Made by a program: the position numbers and the translations under genes
Shown: one piece after another, positions 15,608-24,941 of the stretch
Numbering within the stretch: the first letter of the stretch is position 1
How the letters are laid out: each line of letters starts with the position of its first letter
DNA from: Prolixibacteraceae bacterium
Lineage (GTDB): Bacteria; Bacteroidota; Bacteroidia; Bacteroidales; Prolixibacteraceae
Reading direction: 5' to 3'
Length of the DNA: 64,000 nucleotides
NCBI GenBank assembly: GCA_947475715.1
Contig: CANJNY010000011.1
Location: 1 to 64,000, forward strand
Notes under the pieces: generated by a model
Told to the model about the DNA's origin: nothing
What the model saw: only the letters and a program-made list of their open reading frames with translations
The model's database searches: none

Positions 15608-17758
15608 TTACCTGATCAGTTTCATCTCATTAACCAGATTGCCGGCACCTGCAAACTTATCGATAGTCCATAAAACAAAGCGGATATCGACACAGATACA
15701 TTTTTGTAATTCAGGCTCAAAAGCGATATCACCGCTCATTGCTTCCCAATTTCCGTCAAACGCAATACCGATCAATTCACCATCACCATTCAATACTGGG
15801 CTGCCGGAATTTCCTCCGGTGATATCATTATTTGAAGTGAAACAGGTATGTAAGGTGCCATCTTTATCCCCATATTGCCCGAAATCTTTTGAATTATACA
15901 TATCTACCAACCGTTGAGGAAAATCAAAATCTGCATCTCCGCGGATCCCTTTCTCCGAATACCCTTTGAGGGTGGTGAAATAATCAAAATAAGTAGCATC
16001 GTGTGCGGTGTAACCATCAACAACACCATAGGTAAGTCTCATGGTTGAATTGGCATCAGGATAAAATGATTTTCCATTCCCCATCTCCATTAAACCAGCA
16101 ACATATAACCTCCTGGCTTTATCCAGATTGGCTTTTGAATTGCCAAGATCATGCATGATTGCATATTGTGTTTCAAAAATCGAGCGCATTGCAATAAAAG
16201 CCATATCCTTTTCGATCACCTTACGTGATGGGTTATTCAGAAAAGCCTCCATCCTGGCCTGATCAGCAAAAATCGTCTTATCAAATAATTTCTTCGCATA
16301 GGCCTCAAAATCCCCCTTGAATTTTGATTGAATCACCTGAAAAAAGGCAGGAATATATTTTGGATTTACTTTTGAGGAATAAATTTTCAATAAGCTGGCT
16401 ACAATTTTCTGGTCTGTATTGGCATCGTAGTCTTTAAAATAATTGTCAAGCGAAGACCTTAATTCGGTAGTAGCCTCCGAAATTTTTCCGGCATCAGCAG
16501 TTTTAAGAGCAGAAAAGAGGGTGGCTGACTTTGCCGCAAAAGAGAAGATTTCAGCCCCCCTAAGCAATGATTCCCGGGAATACTCATCGGCAATTTTCTC
16601 ATCCCTGCTATAAAAGGCAGCACTAATTGTATCGAGCGCCCCCCCATATTTGGCTTTTCGTTCAGGTGTTGAGTTTGCCCATTTCTGAAACTGCTTCTCC
16701 TCATCAAGTTTTCGGGCAATTACATTAAGGTCGGTAAGCCCCTTATTCTGCCCGATTGAATATTTATAATAGTTTGAACTTCTGGCAAATTTTGAAGCAT
16801 ATTGGATTCGTGCTTTCTGGCTTGTAGCCATATAATCTCTGATGATATTCAATTTTGCCTCCCGGGCCGTGATTCTGATATCATTGACAATATCCATTGT
16901 GTTTTTTACTTCTGTAGAAGTGCGGTAACGGGTCGTAGATCCCGGATATCCCATTACCATGGCAAAATCATTTTTTCCAACACCTTTTAAGGAAACAGGA
17001 AAAAAATGTTTCGGGTGATATGGAACATTTAGTTTGGAATATTCAGCAGGTTTCCCGTCAGGTGCACAGTAAACCCTGAAGATCGAAAAATCACCGGTAT
17101 GACGAGGCCACATCCAGTTATCGGTTTCTCCGCCAAATTTACCGATCGATTGGGGAGGAGTTCCCACAAGTCTGACATCTTTAAACGTCTGTGTAACAAA
17201 AAGATAATATTTATTTGCTTCAAATAAACTTCTGACTCGTGTTTCAAAATCAGCGGTTCCTTTTGCCTCCTTCTCAATTTTAGACATCTCCTCGCGAACT
17301 TTTGATGACCGGGTCTGATCATCCATATCCTCAGTGACATTCTTTAATACCTGCCCGGTAACATCCTCCATGCTTACCAAAAAGGTTACCGTCTTTCCGG
17401 GATTTGCAAGCTCATCCTCCCGTTTCTGCGCCCAAAAACCATCCTTCAGGTAATCATGTTCAACTGAACTGTGTGCCTGAATCTGGTCAAAACCACAGTG
17501 GTGGTTGGTCAGTAACAAGCCATCGTTCGAAACAATTTCAGCAGTGCATGAACCGCGATCAAGTGCCACAACGGCATCTTTTAAACTTGAATGATTAATG
17601 CTGTAAATTTGCTCATCGGTAAGTTTACACCCGATAGAACTCATCTTTTGGATATTTAACTTTCCAACAAGCGAAGGGAGCCACATCCCCTCATCGGCTT
17701 TAACATTAAAATTAAGCAGAAGGGTAAAAACAAGTAAGGTCAGGAAGTTGTTTTTCAT
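15608..17758 (-). CDS. S46 family dipeptidyl-peptidase, DPP7-like
   Basis: A 716-residue secreted serine exopeptidase that releases dipeptides from protein N-termini in the periplasm. A signal peptide (residues 1-20, ending NVKA-DEG) is present. The chymotrypsin-like triad is His87 (LLTNHHCG), Asp223 (RHTGDFSIFRVY) and Ser651 (TGGNSGSPV). Eighteen residues after the serine is a Gly (FDGNWEAMSGD), the residue that gives DPP7 its preference for hydrophobic P1; DPP11 has Arg there for Asp/Glu. Length matches the roughly 700-residue family. This supports growth on peptides, typical of asaccharolytic or marine Bacteroidota. Confidence 0.94.
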   Translation of the reverse strand: MKNNFLTLLVFTLLLNFNVKADEGMWLPSLVGKLNIQKMSSIGCKLTDEQIYSINHSSLKDAVVALDRGSCTAEIVSNDGLLLTNHHCGFDQIQAHSSVEHDYLKDGFWAQKREDELANPGKTVTFLVSMEDVTGQVLKNVTEDMDDQTRSSKVREEMSKIEKEAKGTADFETRVRSLFEANKYYLFVTQTFKDVRLVGTPPQSIGKFGGETDNWMWPRHTGDFSIFRVYCAPDGKPAEYSKLNVPYHPKHFFPVSLKGVGKNDFAMVMGYPGSTTRYRTSTEVKNTMDIVNDIRITAREAKLNIIRDYMATSQKARIQYASKFARSSNYYKYSIGQNKGLTDLNVIARKLDEEKQFQKWANSTPERKAKYGGALDTISAAFYSRDEKIADEYSRESLLRGAEIFSFAAKSATLFSALKTADAGKISEATTELRSSLDNYFKDYDANTDQKIVASLLKIYSSKVNPKYIPAFFQVIQSKFKGDFEAYAKKLFDKTIFADQARMEAFLNNPSRKVIEKDMAFIAMRSIFETQYAIMHDLGNSKANLDKARRLYVAGLMEMGNGKSFYPDANSTMRLTYGVVDGYTAHDATYFDYFTTLKGYSEKGIRGDADFDFPQRLVDMYNSKDFGQYGDKDGTLHTCFTSNNDITGGNSGSPVLNGDGELIGIAFDGNWEAMSGDIAFEPELQKCICVDIRFVLWTIDKFAGAGNLVNEMKLIR

Positions 17759-17853
17759 TTGTAAATAATTTGTTTTTTAGCAGCAAATTGGAATCCGTCA
17801 ACTGAGGGATGATGAAATCTTCATTTCAGTTTGTGATATTTCACTTTTTGCGG

Positions 17854-17861
17854 CAAATGTA
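17854..17861 (-). promoter_or_regulatory. Putative -7 box for the S46 peptidase (TACATTTG)
   Basis: TAnnTTTG match on the minus strand, 96 bases before the peptidase start. No -33 element at the standard spacing. Confidence 0.35.
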
Positions 17862-17894
17862 ATCTTATTTACAAAACTACATCATGCATCAATC

Positions 17895-18683
17895 TCATAT
17901 TATACTTGTTTTAAGAAACTTTAGCATAAAGGCGTTTACTTTATGCTCAATTGGCATTTCTCCCGCCAACGCTGTTACAAATGCACTCCCGATTATCGCC
18001 CCACTCGCATATTGGGCAGCCCTTTCAAAGGAGGCTTTATCAGAAATTCCAAACCCAATGAGCTGCTTCGACCGGAGATTCATGCTCCTGATTCGTTCAA
18101 AATATGCAATCTGCTCATTATCGCCCGATTCCTTAACACCGGTAGTGGATGAGGAGGAGACCATATAAATAAATCCGTTGGAGAGCAAATCAATCATTCT
18201 GATCCGCTGTTCAGGTGTTTGAGGAGTAATCAAAAAGATATTACTTAACGAATATTTCTCAAAAATCTCCTTATATTCCTCCTGGTAAACCTCCAAAGGG
18301 AGATCAGGAATGATTGTTCCGTCAATACCGGTTTCCTTACATTTAAGGCAGAATTCTTCAATTCCAAATTGCATCACCGGATTAAGATATCCCATTAATA
18401 TTAAAGGAACAGAAACGGTTTTTCGAATCTCCTTTAATTGCTCAAACAAGAGATTGATCGTCATTCCGTTGCTCAGGGCCACCTCTGAACTGTGCTGAAT
18501 AACCGGACCATCCGCAACGGGATCAGAAAAAGGCATCCCGATTTCAATCAAATCTGCCCCACATCGCTCCAATTCTTCAATGATTCTCTTTGTGTCATTT
18601 AATTCGGGATATCCTGCCGTGAAATAAATGGATAATATATTCTCCCCCTTTTGATGAAGAAGGGATGTGATTCGATTTTCCAT
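17895..18683 (-). CDS. trpA: Tryptophan synthase alpha chain
   Basis: A 262-residue TIM-barrel lyase converting indole-3-glycerol phosphate to indole and glyceraldehyde 3-phosphate, channelling indole to TrpB. Catalytic acids Glu47 (DLIEIGMPFSDP) and Asp58 (VADGPVIQ) are present, with the phosphate-binding GFGISDKASF segment near residue 205. The ATG at 18683 (MENRIT) is chosen over an upstream TTG. It is the last gene of the trp operon, 53 bp after trpB. Confidence 0.97.
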   Translation of the reverse strand: MENRITSLLHQKGENILSIYFTAGYPELNDTKRIIEELERCGADLIEIGMPFSDPVADGPVIQHSSEVALSNGMTINLLFEQLKEIRKTVSVPLILMGYLNPVMQFGIEEFCLKCKETGIDGTIIPDLPLEVYQEEYKEIFEKYSLSNIFLITPQTPEQRIRMIDLLSNGFIYMVSSSSTTGVKESGDNEQIAYFERIRSMNLRSKQLIGFGISDKASFERAAQYASGAIIGSAFVTALAGEMPIEHKVNAFMLKFLKTSII

Positions 18684-18736
18684 AATGGTTAATTTTATCA
18701 ATTTTATACTTAATAAAAACTTATAATAATAAATAC

Positions 18737-19924
18737 TTATTTAACCGATTGAAAATATTTCAGGAAAGTCTCCATATCCTTATCTCCGCGGCCGGAAACA
18801 TTTACAACCACAACATCATCGGGTTTGAACTCAATCATCTCGAGTGCAGCCAGTGCATGTGCAGATTCAAGAGCCGGAATGATTCCCTCTTTTTGGGAAA
18901 GATACAAAGCCGCCTTTAGTGCCTGATCATCGGTAGCACTGAGGAACTGTGCCCTGTGAGTCTTAAACAGGTTGGCATGCATCGGTCCGATTCCCGGATA
19001 ATCGAGTCCTGCCGAAATCGAATAAGGTTCAATAACCTGTCCATCGGCAGTCTGCATAAGCAGGCTCCGACTGCCATGCAGAATTCCGGGACGACCAAGC
19101 TGGGTAGTTGCTGCCGATTCCCCGGTATCAACCCCTTTTCCGCCCGCCTCAACTGCGATAAGCTTCACCTCTGGATTATTCAGAAAATGGTAAAAAGATC
19201 CTGCCGCATTACTTCCTCCTCCCACGCAGGCGATTACGTAATCGGGTGTTTCACGACCTGTTTTCTCCTTAAGCTGGATTCGGATCTCTTCGCTGATTAC
19301 CGACTGAAAACGGGCAACCATATCGGGATATGGATGAGGACCCACTACCGAACCGATAATATAATGTGTGTCAACCGGGTTATTAATCCAGTCGCGAATT
19401 GCCTCATTGGTTGCATCCTTAAGGGTTTTGCTCCCACTTTGAACAGGCCGCACCTCGGCTCCAAGCATTTTCATCTTCTCAACATTGGGCGATTGTCGCG
19501 CAACATCTACTGCACCCATATAAACAATACACTCCAGTCCGGCTCTGGCACAAACAGTGGCTGTGGCAACACCGTGTTGCCCGGCTCCGGTTTCGGCAAT
19601 AATCCGGGTCTTCCCAAGTCTTTTTGCAAGCAAAATCTGCCCAATGGTATTGTTAATCTTGTGCGATCCGGTATGATTCAGGTCTTCCCGTTTCAAATAG
19701 ATATGAGCCTTGTAATGATCAGAAAGCCGGTCTGAATAATAGAGTGGTGAAGGCCTTCCGGCATAATCAGAAAGTAATGTTTTAAATTCCTCCTTAAATG
19801 AATCACTTTCGATAATCTCTATATAACAGCTTTGTAACTGGCTAATATTCTGTTGCATCATTTCGGGAATGAAAGCTCCCCCGAATGTTCCGTAATATCC
19901 TTTCTCGTCAGACTGATAATTCAT
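18737..19924 (-). CDS. trpB: Tryptophan synthase beta chain
   Basis: A 395-residue PLP enzyme that joins indole and serine to make tryptophan. The [13 protein letters not shown]-terminus, Lys89 in [10 protein letters not shown] (Schiff base), Glu in AETGAGQHG, and [10 protein letters not shown] (PLP phosphate loop) are all seen. This is the standard TrpB1 length and sequence type rather than the TrpB2 form. A 148-bp gap separates it from trpF, the largest internal gap in the operon; I see no terminator in it. Confidence 0.97.
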   Translation of the reverse strand: MNYQSDEKGYYGTFGGAFIPEMMQQNISQLQSCYIEIIESDSFKEEFKTLLSDYAGRPSPLYYSDRLSDHYKAHIYLKREDLNHTGSHKINNTIGQILLAKRLGKTRIIAETGAGQHGVATATVCARAGLECIVYMGAVDVARQSPNVEKMKMLGAEVRPVQSGSKTLKDATNEAIRDWINNPVDTHYIIGSVVGPHPYPDMVARFQSVISEEIRIQLKEKTGRETPDYVIACVGGGSNAAGSFYHFLNNPEVKLIAVEAGGKGVDTGESAATTQLGRPGILHGSRSLLMQTADGQVIEPYSISAGLDYPGIGPMHANLFKTHRAQFLSATDDQALKAALYLSQKEGIIPALESAHALAALEMIEFKPDDVVVVNVSGRGDKDMETFLKYFQSVK

Positions 19925-20072
19925 ATTCTTAGTTTTTAATTATTCTCGCTTTTTATTAGCATTAATTATTTTTAAGTATAGAAGTTGCTTTACTTAACTT
20001 TTATTCTGCCAGATAATTCAACTTCCAATGACCTCTTTACCGGTCACAAAATTAATTCAAAATCCCCATCCG

Positions 20073-20705
20073 TTAATATTCCCTCAACCGATCGATAAAT
20101 GGTGCCAGTTTAGAAATATCTTTAAGGCCGGGCTCAATCTCAAAACCACTATTGACATCAACAGCGTACAATTTATCATGAAGTAAATTCCCGATCTCCC
20201 CGAGGTCTGTCAATTGAATCCCTCCACTCAGGAAAAAAGGTTGACTTCCGGTGTATTGATTCAGAATATCCCAATCGAATTTTAACCCTGATCCCCCTCT
20301 TAATTCAGTTGCAGTATCAAAAAGGAAATAATCACAAAACTCATTATAGGGGTTTACTGTCAAAAAATCGAAATCCGGGGTAATACTAAAAGCCTTAATA
20401 ACCGGAATATTTAGTTCTTTCACCCTTTTACAATAATCGGGTGATTCTATGCCATGGAATTGAACCATATTCAGGTTACTTTGGTAGAATTTTTCAATCA
20501 GGCTCTCAAATGGCTCATCCACAAAAACCCCAACTTTCCGGATTAAATCGGGAATAAGTAACTGAATCTCATTAGGAATAATCTCTCCAATAAACCGTTT
20601 TGATTTGGAATAAAAGATAAAGCCAATAAAATCAGGAGTGAGTTTAACCAGCTCTCCAATATTGGAGGATTGACGCATTCCACAAACTTTTACTTTTATG
20701 GCCAT
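20073..20705 (-). CDS. trpF: Phosphoribosylanthranilate isomerase
   Basis: A 210-residue TIM-barrel isomerase of the tryptophan pathway. Catalytic Cys (VKVCGMRQ, Cys8) and Asp in the LFDTATELRGGSGLKFDW block are present, followed by FFLSGGIQ and VDVNSGFEIEPGLKD phosphate-binding loops. It starts 13 bp after trpC and is part of the trpEGDCFBA operon. TrpF is a separate gene here, not fused to TrpC as in enterics. Confidence 0.96.
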   Translation of the reverse strand: MAIKVKVCGMRQSSNIGELVKLTPDFIGFIFYSKSKRFIGEIIPNEIQLLIPDLIRKVGVFVDEPFESLIEKFYQSNLNMVQFHGIESPDYCKRVKELNIPVIKAFSITPDFDFLTVNPYNEFCDYFLFDTATELRGGSGLKFDWDILNQYTGSQPFFLSGGIQLTDLGEIGNLLHDKLYAVDVNSGFEIEPGLKDISKLAPFIDRLREY

Positions 20706-20718
20706 AATTTTATTTTTT

Positions 20719-21510
20719 TTAATGCTTTAATCGTGAGATAAAATCATCACACGCCAAAGCCGGATTTTCTGTTTTCATGAAATTTTCACCCATGAGAAAG
20801 CCTTGAAAACCCTCTCTGCGCAAAAAATCAACCGTTTCAGGATCACTCAATCCACTTTCTGATATTTTTATCGCTTGGGCGGGGAGTTGATTTAACAATT
20901 TAATTGACCTCTCCATATCAACCTTAAAATCTTTTAAATTGCGATTATTAATGCCGATCATATCAACGGAAGAATCAATTTTCCCGATTTCACTTTCATC
21001 GTGCAGTTCGAGCAGAACTTCCATCCCCAGTTCGTGAGCGATAGCGGTAAAACGAGAGATTTCTTCTTTATCCAAAACGGCTGCAATTAAAAGAATCACA
21101 TCTGCATTTAACATTCGTGATTCAAAAAGCTGGTATTCATCGACCATAAAATCCTTCCGAAGCAACGGGGTAAGGGGATTCGAGTTCCGGGCTGAAATAA
21201 AATCAGCAACTGTGCCTCCAAAATAGCGGCCATCAGTAAGTACCGATAAGCCGGAAACTCCGGCATCAGCATACCCCTTTGTCACAATTTCAGGTTCAAC
21301 CCGATCATTGATCACCCCTTTTGATGGCGACCTTCTTTTAAATTCTGCAATTATTCCACTACTGCCTGAAGCGGTCAATTTACGAACTAATGAGTTCCTT
21401 GGGGTGTTAAAATCGGTTGCTGACTTTAGTTGGGACAATGAAACTAACTCTTTCTGCTGATTCACTTCCAACCGCCGGTTAATTACGATCTCATCCAGTA
21501 TAGTGCTCAT
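20719..21510 (-). CDS. trpC: Indole-3-glycerol-phosphate synthase
   Basis: A 263-residue TIM-barrel enzyme closing the indole ring. Characteristic segments: IIAEFKRRSPSKG (catalytic Glu/Lys), LSVLTDGRYFGG, LLRKDFMVDEYQ, GINNRNLKDFKVD and KISESGLSDPE. The start overlaps the trpD stop by four bases (ATGA), implying translational coupling. Confidence 0.97.
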   Translation of the reverse strand: MSTILDEIVINRRLEVNQQKELVSLSQLKSATDFNTPRNSLVRKLTASGSSGIIAEFKRRSPSKGVINDRVEPEIVTKGYADAGVSGLSVLTDGRYFGGTVADFISARNSNPLTPLLRKDFMVDEYQLFESRMLNADVILLIAAVLDKEEISRFTAIAHELGMEVLLELHDESEIGKIDSSVDMIGINNRNLKDFKVDMERSIKLLNQLPAQAIKISESGLSDPETVDFLRREGFQGFLMGENFMKTENPALACDDFISRLKH

Positions 21511-22499
21511 TGCATTGAGATTAATTTTGTAAAAACATTCAACGCTTTACCACCTAAAAGGGACGATTTGGCCTGCTCGACAGCCTGTTCCAGACTCATA
21601 CCCGGGAAATAGGTTTTAATAGCCATCGCAGCATTAGATATCACCACTGAATTTTGAGCAGCAGTTCCCCGCCCTTCCAGAACGTTTGTGAAAATAGCAG
21701 CGGTTCCGGGAACATCTCCTGATCCGGCTAACTCCACTGCCTTAAAGGTATCCATTCCAAGGCTTAATGGTGACAAAATCTGATCCGTTTTATAACCAAG
21801 AACTTTAAAATCGCCTGTAAGAGAGATTTCATCGTATCCATCAAGACTATGAATAATGCAATAATTTACATCACTCTTTTGGTACAGATAATTATACATT
21901 CTGGCCAGCTCGAGACTGAACACACCAACAACCTGGTTTTGTGGTCTTCCAGGATTTACCATAGGTCCCAGCATATTAAAGAAGGTCTTAATCCTCAATG
22001 CCCGTCGTACATGCGCAACATTTTTCATTGCCGGATTGAACAACGGAGCATGCAAAAATGTGATCCCACATCGATCCAATTCTGTACGCAACCTATCATG
22101 ATCATTCGAAAATTTGTACCCGTGATATTCCATAACGTTTGATGATCCGCATCCGGACGAAGCTGCATAGTTTCCGTGTTTGGCCACAGTTGCACCCGCA
22201 CCGGCGACTACAAAAGCCGACAACGTAGAGATATTAAAAGTATCCTTACCATCGCCCCCTGTCCCACATAAATCAATGGTATTAAACCCTGATAAATCAA
22301 CGCGAATAGCGGTTTTTAGCAGCGCATTACGGAATCCTTCCAATTCATTAATGCTGATTGTACGCATATTGAAAACCGTAATAAAGGCGGCAATCTCGGA
22401 ATCGGAGAGTTTACCTGCGGTAATTTCAGTCAGGATATCTTCAGCTTCCTGTCTGGATAACCTTTTGTGCTCGAAAAGATAGTTAAGAATCTCTCTCAT
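21507..22499 (-). CDS. trpD: Anthranilate phosphoribosyltransferase
   Basis: A 330-residue transferase attaching phosphoribose from PRPP to anthranilate. The PRPP loop DLCGTGGDGKDTFNIS, KHGNYAASSGCGSSNVME and NMLGPMVNPGRPQNQVVG are diagnostic. It is a stand-alone gene, not fused to trpG. Overlaps trpC by four bases; about 100 bp separate it from trpG. Confidence 0.97.
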   Translation of the reverse strand: MREILNYLFEHKRLSRQEAEDILTEITAGKLSDSEIAAFITVFNMRTISINELEGFRNALLKTAIRVDLSGFNTIDLCGTGGDGKDTFNISTLSAFVVAGAGATVAKHGNYAASSGCGSSNVMEYHGYKFSNDHDRLRTELDRCGITFLHAPLFNPAMKNVAHVRRALRIKTFFNMLGPMVNPGRPQNQVVGVFSLELARMYNYLYQKSDVNYCIIHSLDGYDEISLTGDFKVLGYKTDQILSPLSLGMDTFKAVELAGSGDVPGTAAIFTNVLEGRGTAAQNSVVISNAAMAIKTYFPGMSLEQAVEQAKSSLLGGKALNVFTKLISMQ

Positions 22500-22598
22500 A
22501 TTTTAAAGTATTGGAAATATAGTAGAAATAAATGGATATTAATTGAAATAAACAGAGATTAGCATTTTTCGTAATTCTTTGATTTCCTTAATTTTCTA

Positions 22599-23165
22599 TT
22601 AATGCTTTACCCAGTTTTCGAGTATTTTCTCACCGATGGGTGTCAAAATTGATTCAGGATGGAACTGGACCCCCTGAATATCGAATTCCCTGTGCTGAAA
22701 TGACATGACTCTCCCCTGCTGGTCTAAACTGGTAATCTCAAGTACATCAGGAAACGATTCACGCTCCACGATCCAGGAGTGGTAACGTCCGGCCTCAAAT
22801 GTTTCAGGTATCGAATCGAAAAGGTATGATTTTGCCACCACCGTGATTGGAGTAGCAATTCCATGTAACACGTCATTCATATTTTCTAAAGTCCCTCCAA
22901 AGGCTTCACCAATTGCCTGGTGTCCTAAACAAACACCAAGCATTGGTTTTTTGCCGGCATAGTCACGAATGACAGCCGGCATTTGTCCTGCCTCTTCAGG
23001 AATTCCAGGACCTGGCGAGAAGACGAGCTTATCATAGAGGTGAGGTTCTCCCGGGGCAAGTTCATCATTTCGCCTCACCACTACTGTTACACCTTCAAAC
23101 TTCTTTAATGCATGAACCAGGTTATAGGTGAATGAGTCATAATTGTCAATTACTAATATTTTCAT
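22599..23165 (-). CDS. trpG: Anthranilate synthase component II (glutamine amidotransferase)
   Basis: A 188-residue class I glutamine amidotransferase supplying ammonia to TrpE. IDNYDSFTYNL at the N-terminus, SPGPGIPEEAG, the nucleophile Cys79 in GVCLGHQAIGE, and His/Glu in QFHPES near 167-172 complete the triad. Similar subunits serve PabB, and in some bacteria TrpG serves both; its place directly after trpE makes the tryptophan role primary. Confidence 0.95.
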   Translation of the reverse strand: MKILVIDNYDSFTYNLVHALKKFEGVTVVVRRNDELAPGEPHLYDKLVFSPGPGIPEEAGQMPAVIRDYAGKKPMLGVCLGHQAIGEAFGGTLENMNDVLHGIATPITVVAKSYLFDSIPETFEAGRYHSWIVERESFPDVLEITSLDQQGRVMSFQHREFDIQGVQFHPESILTPIGEKILENWVKH

Positions 23166-23207
23166 GGATGATTTGTTTGTTTAAAATAATTTAAGTTACC
23201 CTGTTCC

Positions 23208-24617
23208 CTAGATAATTCCATTTGCCATAACGATCGCTTTTTTAAGGGCTGCAAGTTTATTCACAACCTCCTGTAGTTCATTCTCTTCATTCGAGGCAGC
23301 TACAACACCTGCACCAGCCTGATAGAAGAGGGTATTATTCTTGCTAAGAAACGAACGGATCATTATAGCATGGTTAAATGAGTTGTCGAAGCCGATCAAT
23401 CCGATGCAACCGCCATAATATCCGCGATTCTGATTTTCGAATTTATCAATCAGTTCCATGGCCTTAAACTTTGGAGCTCCCGAAAGGGTTCCTGCAGGAA
23501 ATGAGTCGCCCATTACACTTACCGGATTAGCTCCTTCGGGAAGTATTCCTGTTACCTTCGACACCAGGTGAATTACATGCGAAAAAAACTGAACTTCACG
23601 GAACAGTTCTACCTTTACATCGGTTGCATTACGGCTCAGATCATTACGGGCCAGATCAACAAGCATCACGTGTTCTGCATTTTCCTTAGGATCGTTGGAC
23701 AGTTTTTCGGCCAGAAAGCGATCCTGTTCATCGTTCCCTGTACGGCGAAAAGTCCCGGCAATAGGATGGATTGATACTTTTTGTTGATTAATCTGCAGTT
23801 GTGCCTCAGGAGAGGATCCGAATATTTTATAACTCCCGTAATCAAAATAAAAAAGATAGGGAGAAGGATTGATCGACCGTAAAGCGCGATATACATTGAA
23901 ATCATCCCCTAAGAATTGTTGTGAATACTGCCTCGACAAAACAATCTGAAAAACATCACCCCTAAAACAGTGTTCCTTACCCTTTGAAACCATCGACTTA
24001 AATTCATCATCGGTGATATTGGAGCTCTCCACGTCTAAAGATTCAAATGTGAAGGTGGCAAAATTGCGGCTGGATAATAAATCGTGGATGTGATTCAGGG
24101 AGGAGAGTTCTCCTTCAAAAAGATTTTCAATCAGTTGAATGCGATTCTGGAAATGATTAATTGCAATAATGTACCGATAAAAGGCGTAATGAACCTCAGG
24201 AATTTGATAATCAGGATTTACAGGATGATTAAACTTAATCGTTTCAAAGTATTGTACCCCATCGTAACTGACATAGCCAAAGAATCCATTGGCAGGAAGC
24301 TCCGGCATTGAATGATCAGATTTAAAACATCCAAAAAAGGAACTCATCTCCTCGGCCAGTTGTCCACCTTTAGTGATCATGCCCGTTTCAGTTGTTCCAT
24401 CGGGAAATTTCCTGGTGGTTTTGAATTGCGCCACCTCAAGTGAGGCTTCAGGCTTAAGACATATAAATGAATAGCTGTTTTCAAGACTGTGATGATCGGA
24501 ACTCTCGAGCAACAGGGCGTTCGGAAAAATATCCCGCATTGTAAGATAAACACTAACCGGAGTTACCGTATCGGCAATGAATTCCCTAACATTGGTTGTA
24601 AAGTTATACTGCTTCAT
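23208..24617 (-). CDS. trpE: Anthranilate synthase component I
   Basis: A 469-residue chorismate-using enzyme making anthranilate with TrpG. The N-terminal LLESS segment (about residues 35-39) matches the feedback tryptophan-binding motif. The C-terminal catalytic part has IFGSSPEAQL, HPIAGTFRRTGNDEQD, EHVMLVDLARNDLSR and FPAGTLSGAPKFKAMELI. First structural gene of the operon; its start lies 34 bases after the second leader hairpin, so transcription into it must pass both predicted attenuators. Confidence 0.96.
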   Translation of the reverse strand: MKQYNFTTNVREFIADTVTPVSVYLTMRDIFPNALLLESSDHHSLENSYSFICLKPEASLEVAQFKTTRKFPDGTTETGMITKGGQLAEEMSSFFGCFKSDHSMPELPANGFFGYVSYDGVQYFETIKFNHPVNPDYQIPEVHYAFYRYIIAINHFQNRIQLIENLFEGELSSLNHIHDLLSSRNFATFTFESLDVESSNITDDEFKSMVSKGKEHCFRGDVFQIVLSRQYSQQFLGDDFNVYRALRSINPSPYLFYFDYGSYKIFGSSPEAQLQINQQKVSIHPIAGTFRRTGNDEQDRFLAEKLSNDPKENAEHVMLVDLARNDLSRNATDVKVELFREVQFFSHVIHLVSKVTGILPEGANPVSVMGDSFPAGTLSGAPKFKAMELIDKFENQNRGYYGGCIGLIGFDNSFNHAIMIRSFLSKNNTLFYQAGAGVVAASNEENELQEVVNKLAALKKAIVMANGII

Positions 24618-24640
24618 AGTTATAATAAATTGAAATTTTT

Positions 24641-24711
24641 AAAACAAAAAACGGTTTATCGTGATCCGATAAACCGTAATCCCAAAAAAATGGGGTACAA
24701 GATGGTTATCC
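24641..24711 (-). promoter_or_regulatory. trp attenuator 2 (terminator/antiterminator)
   Basis: On the minus strand a perfect 11-bp stem ACGGTTTATCG/CGATAAACCGT (24677-24667 with 24661-24651) is followed by TTTTTGTTTT, a rho-independent terminator immediately before trpE. Upstream, GGATAACC (24711-24704) can pair with GGTTTATC of the first terminator arm with one bulged U, a possible antiterminator. GGATAACC also sits in a small ATGG/CCAT hairpin. The leader peptide of this unit stops at 24714, so a ribosome at its stop codon would cover the antiterminator strand. Confidence 0.7.
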
Positions 24712-24713
24712 AT

Positions 24714-24776
24714 TCACGTTTGTAAAAAGTAATCCTGCCAACGCCAGGTAAAATTATGCTGAGAACTATTTTTCAT
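24714..24776 (-). CDS. Putative trp leader peptide 2 (Trp-Arg-Trp)
   Basis: A 20-codon ORF reading MKNSSQHNFTWRWQDYFLQT, with Trp codons at positions 11 and 13. It lies between the two leader terminators and ends three bases before the antiterminator strand of the second hairpin. The Trp-codon region CCTGGCGTTGGCAGG can itself form a small stem (CCTG/CAGG). Two Trp codons in 20 are far above the normal rate, but this ORF is less striking than leader 1, and translation is inferred from its position only. Confidence 0.6.
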   Translation of the reverse strand: MKNSSQHNFTWRWQDYFLQT

Positions 24777-24830
24777 CAAGTTAATATTTGATTTTTAGTT
24801 TGTCAATTTAATATTTCTGATACAACCCCT

Positions 24831-24941
24831 TAAAAAAAAATCCGGCTTACCTGTAAAAGGTAAGCCGGATGTATATTTTAAAAAATACAATATGGCTTCA
24901 CCTCTAACAGAGGAAAGTGTTGCCCCACCAAAGCCATATTG
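24831..24941 (-). promoter_or_regulatory. trp attenuator 1 (terminator/antiterminator)
   Basis: Four strands can be drawn on the minus strand. Strand 1 (24941-24931, inside the leader ORF and covering the first Trp codon) and strand 2 (24898-24888) pair perfectly over 11 bp, CAATATGGCTT/AAGCCATATTG. Strand 2 with flanking AGGTGAAGCC can instead pair with GGCTTACCT in strand 3, with one bulged G. Strands 3 and 4 (24870-24858 and 24852-24840) form a perfect 13-bp ATCCGGCTTACCT stem followed by nine or so Us. This is the textbook arrangement of a ribosome-mediated transcription attenuator. Confidence 0.88.

Noticed and set aside
24641-24709. Alternative short ORF MDNHLVPHFFG... running through the second trp hairpin
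   Set aside because: It has no Trp codons and crosses the terminator stem; the frame used for leader 2 has two Trp codons and ends before the hairpin.
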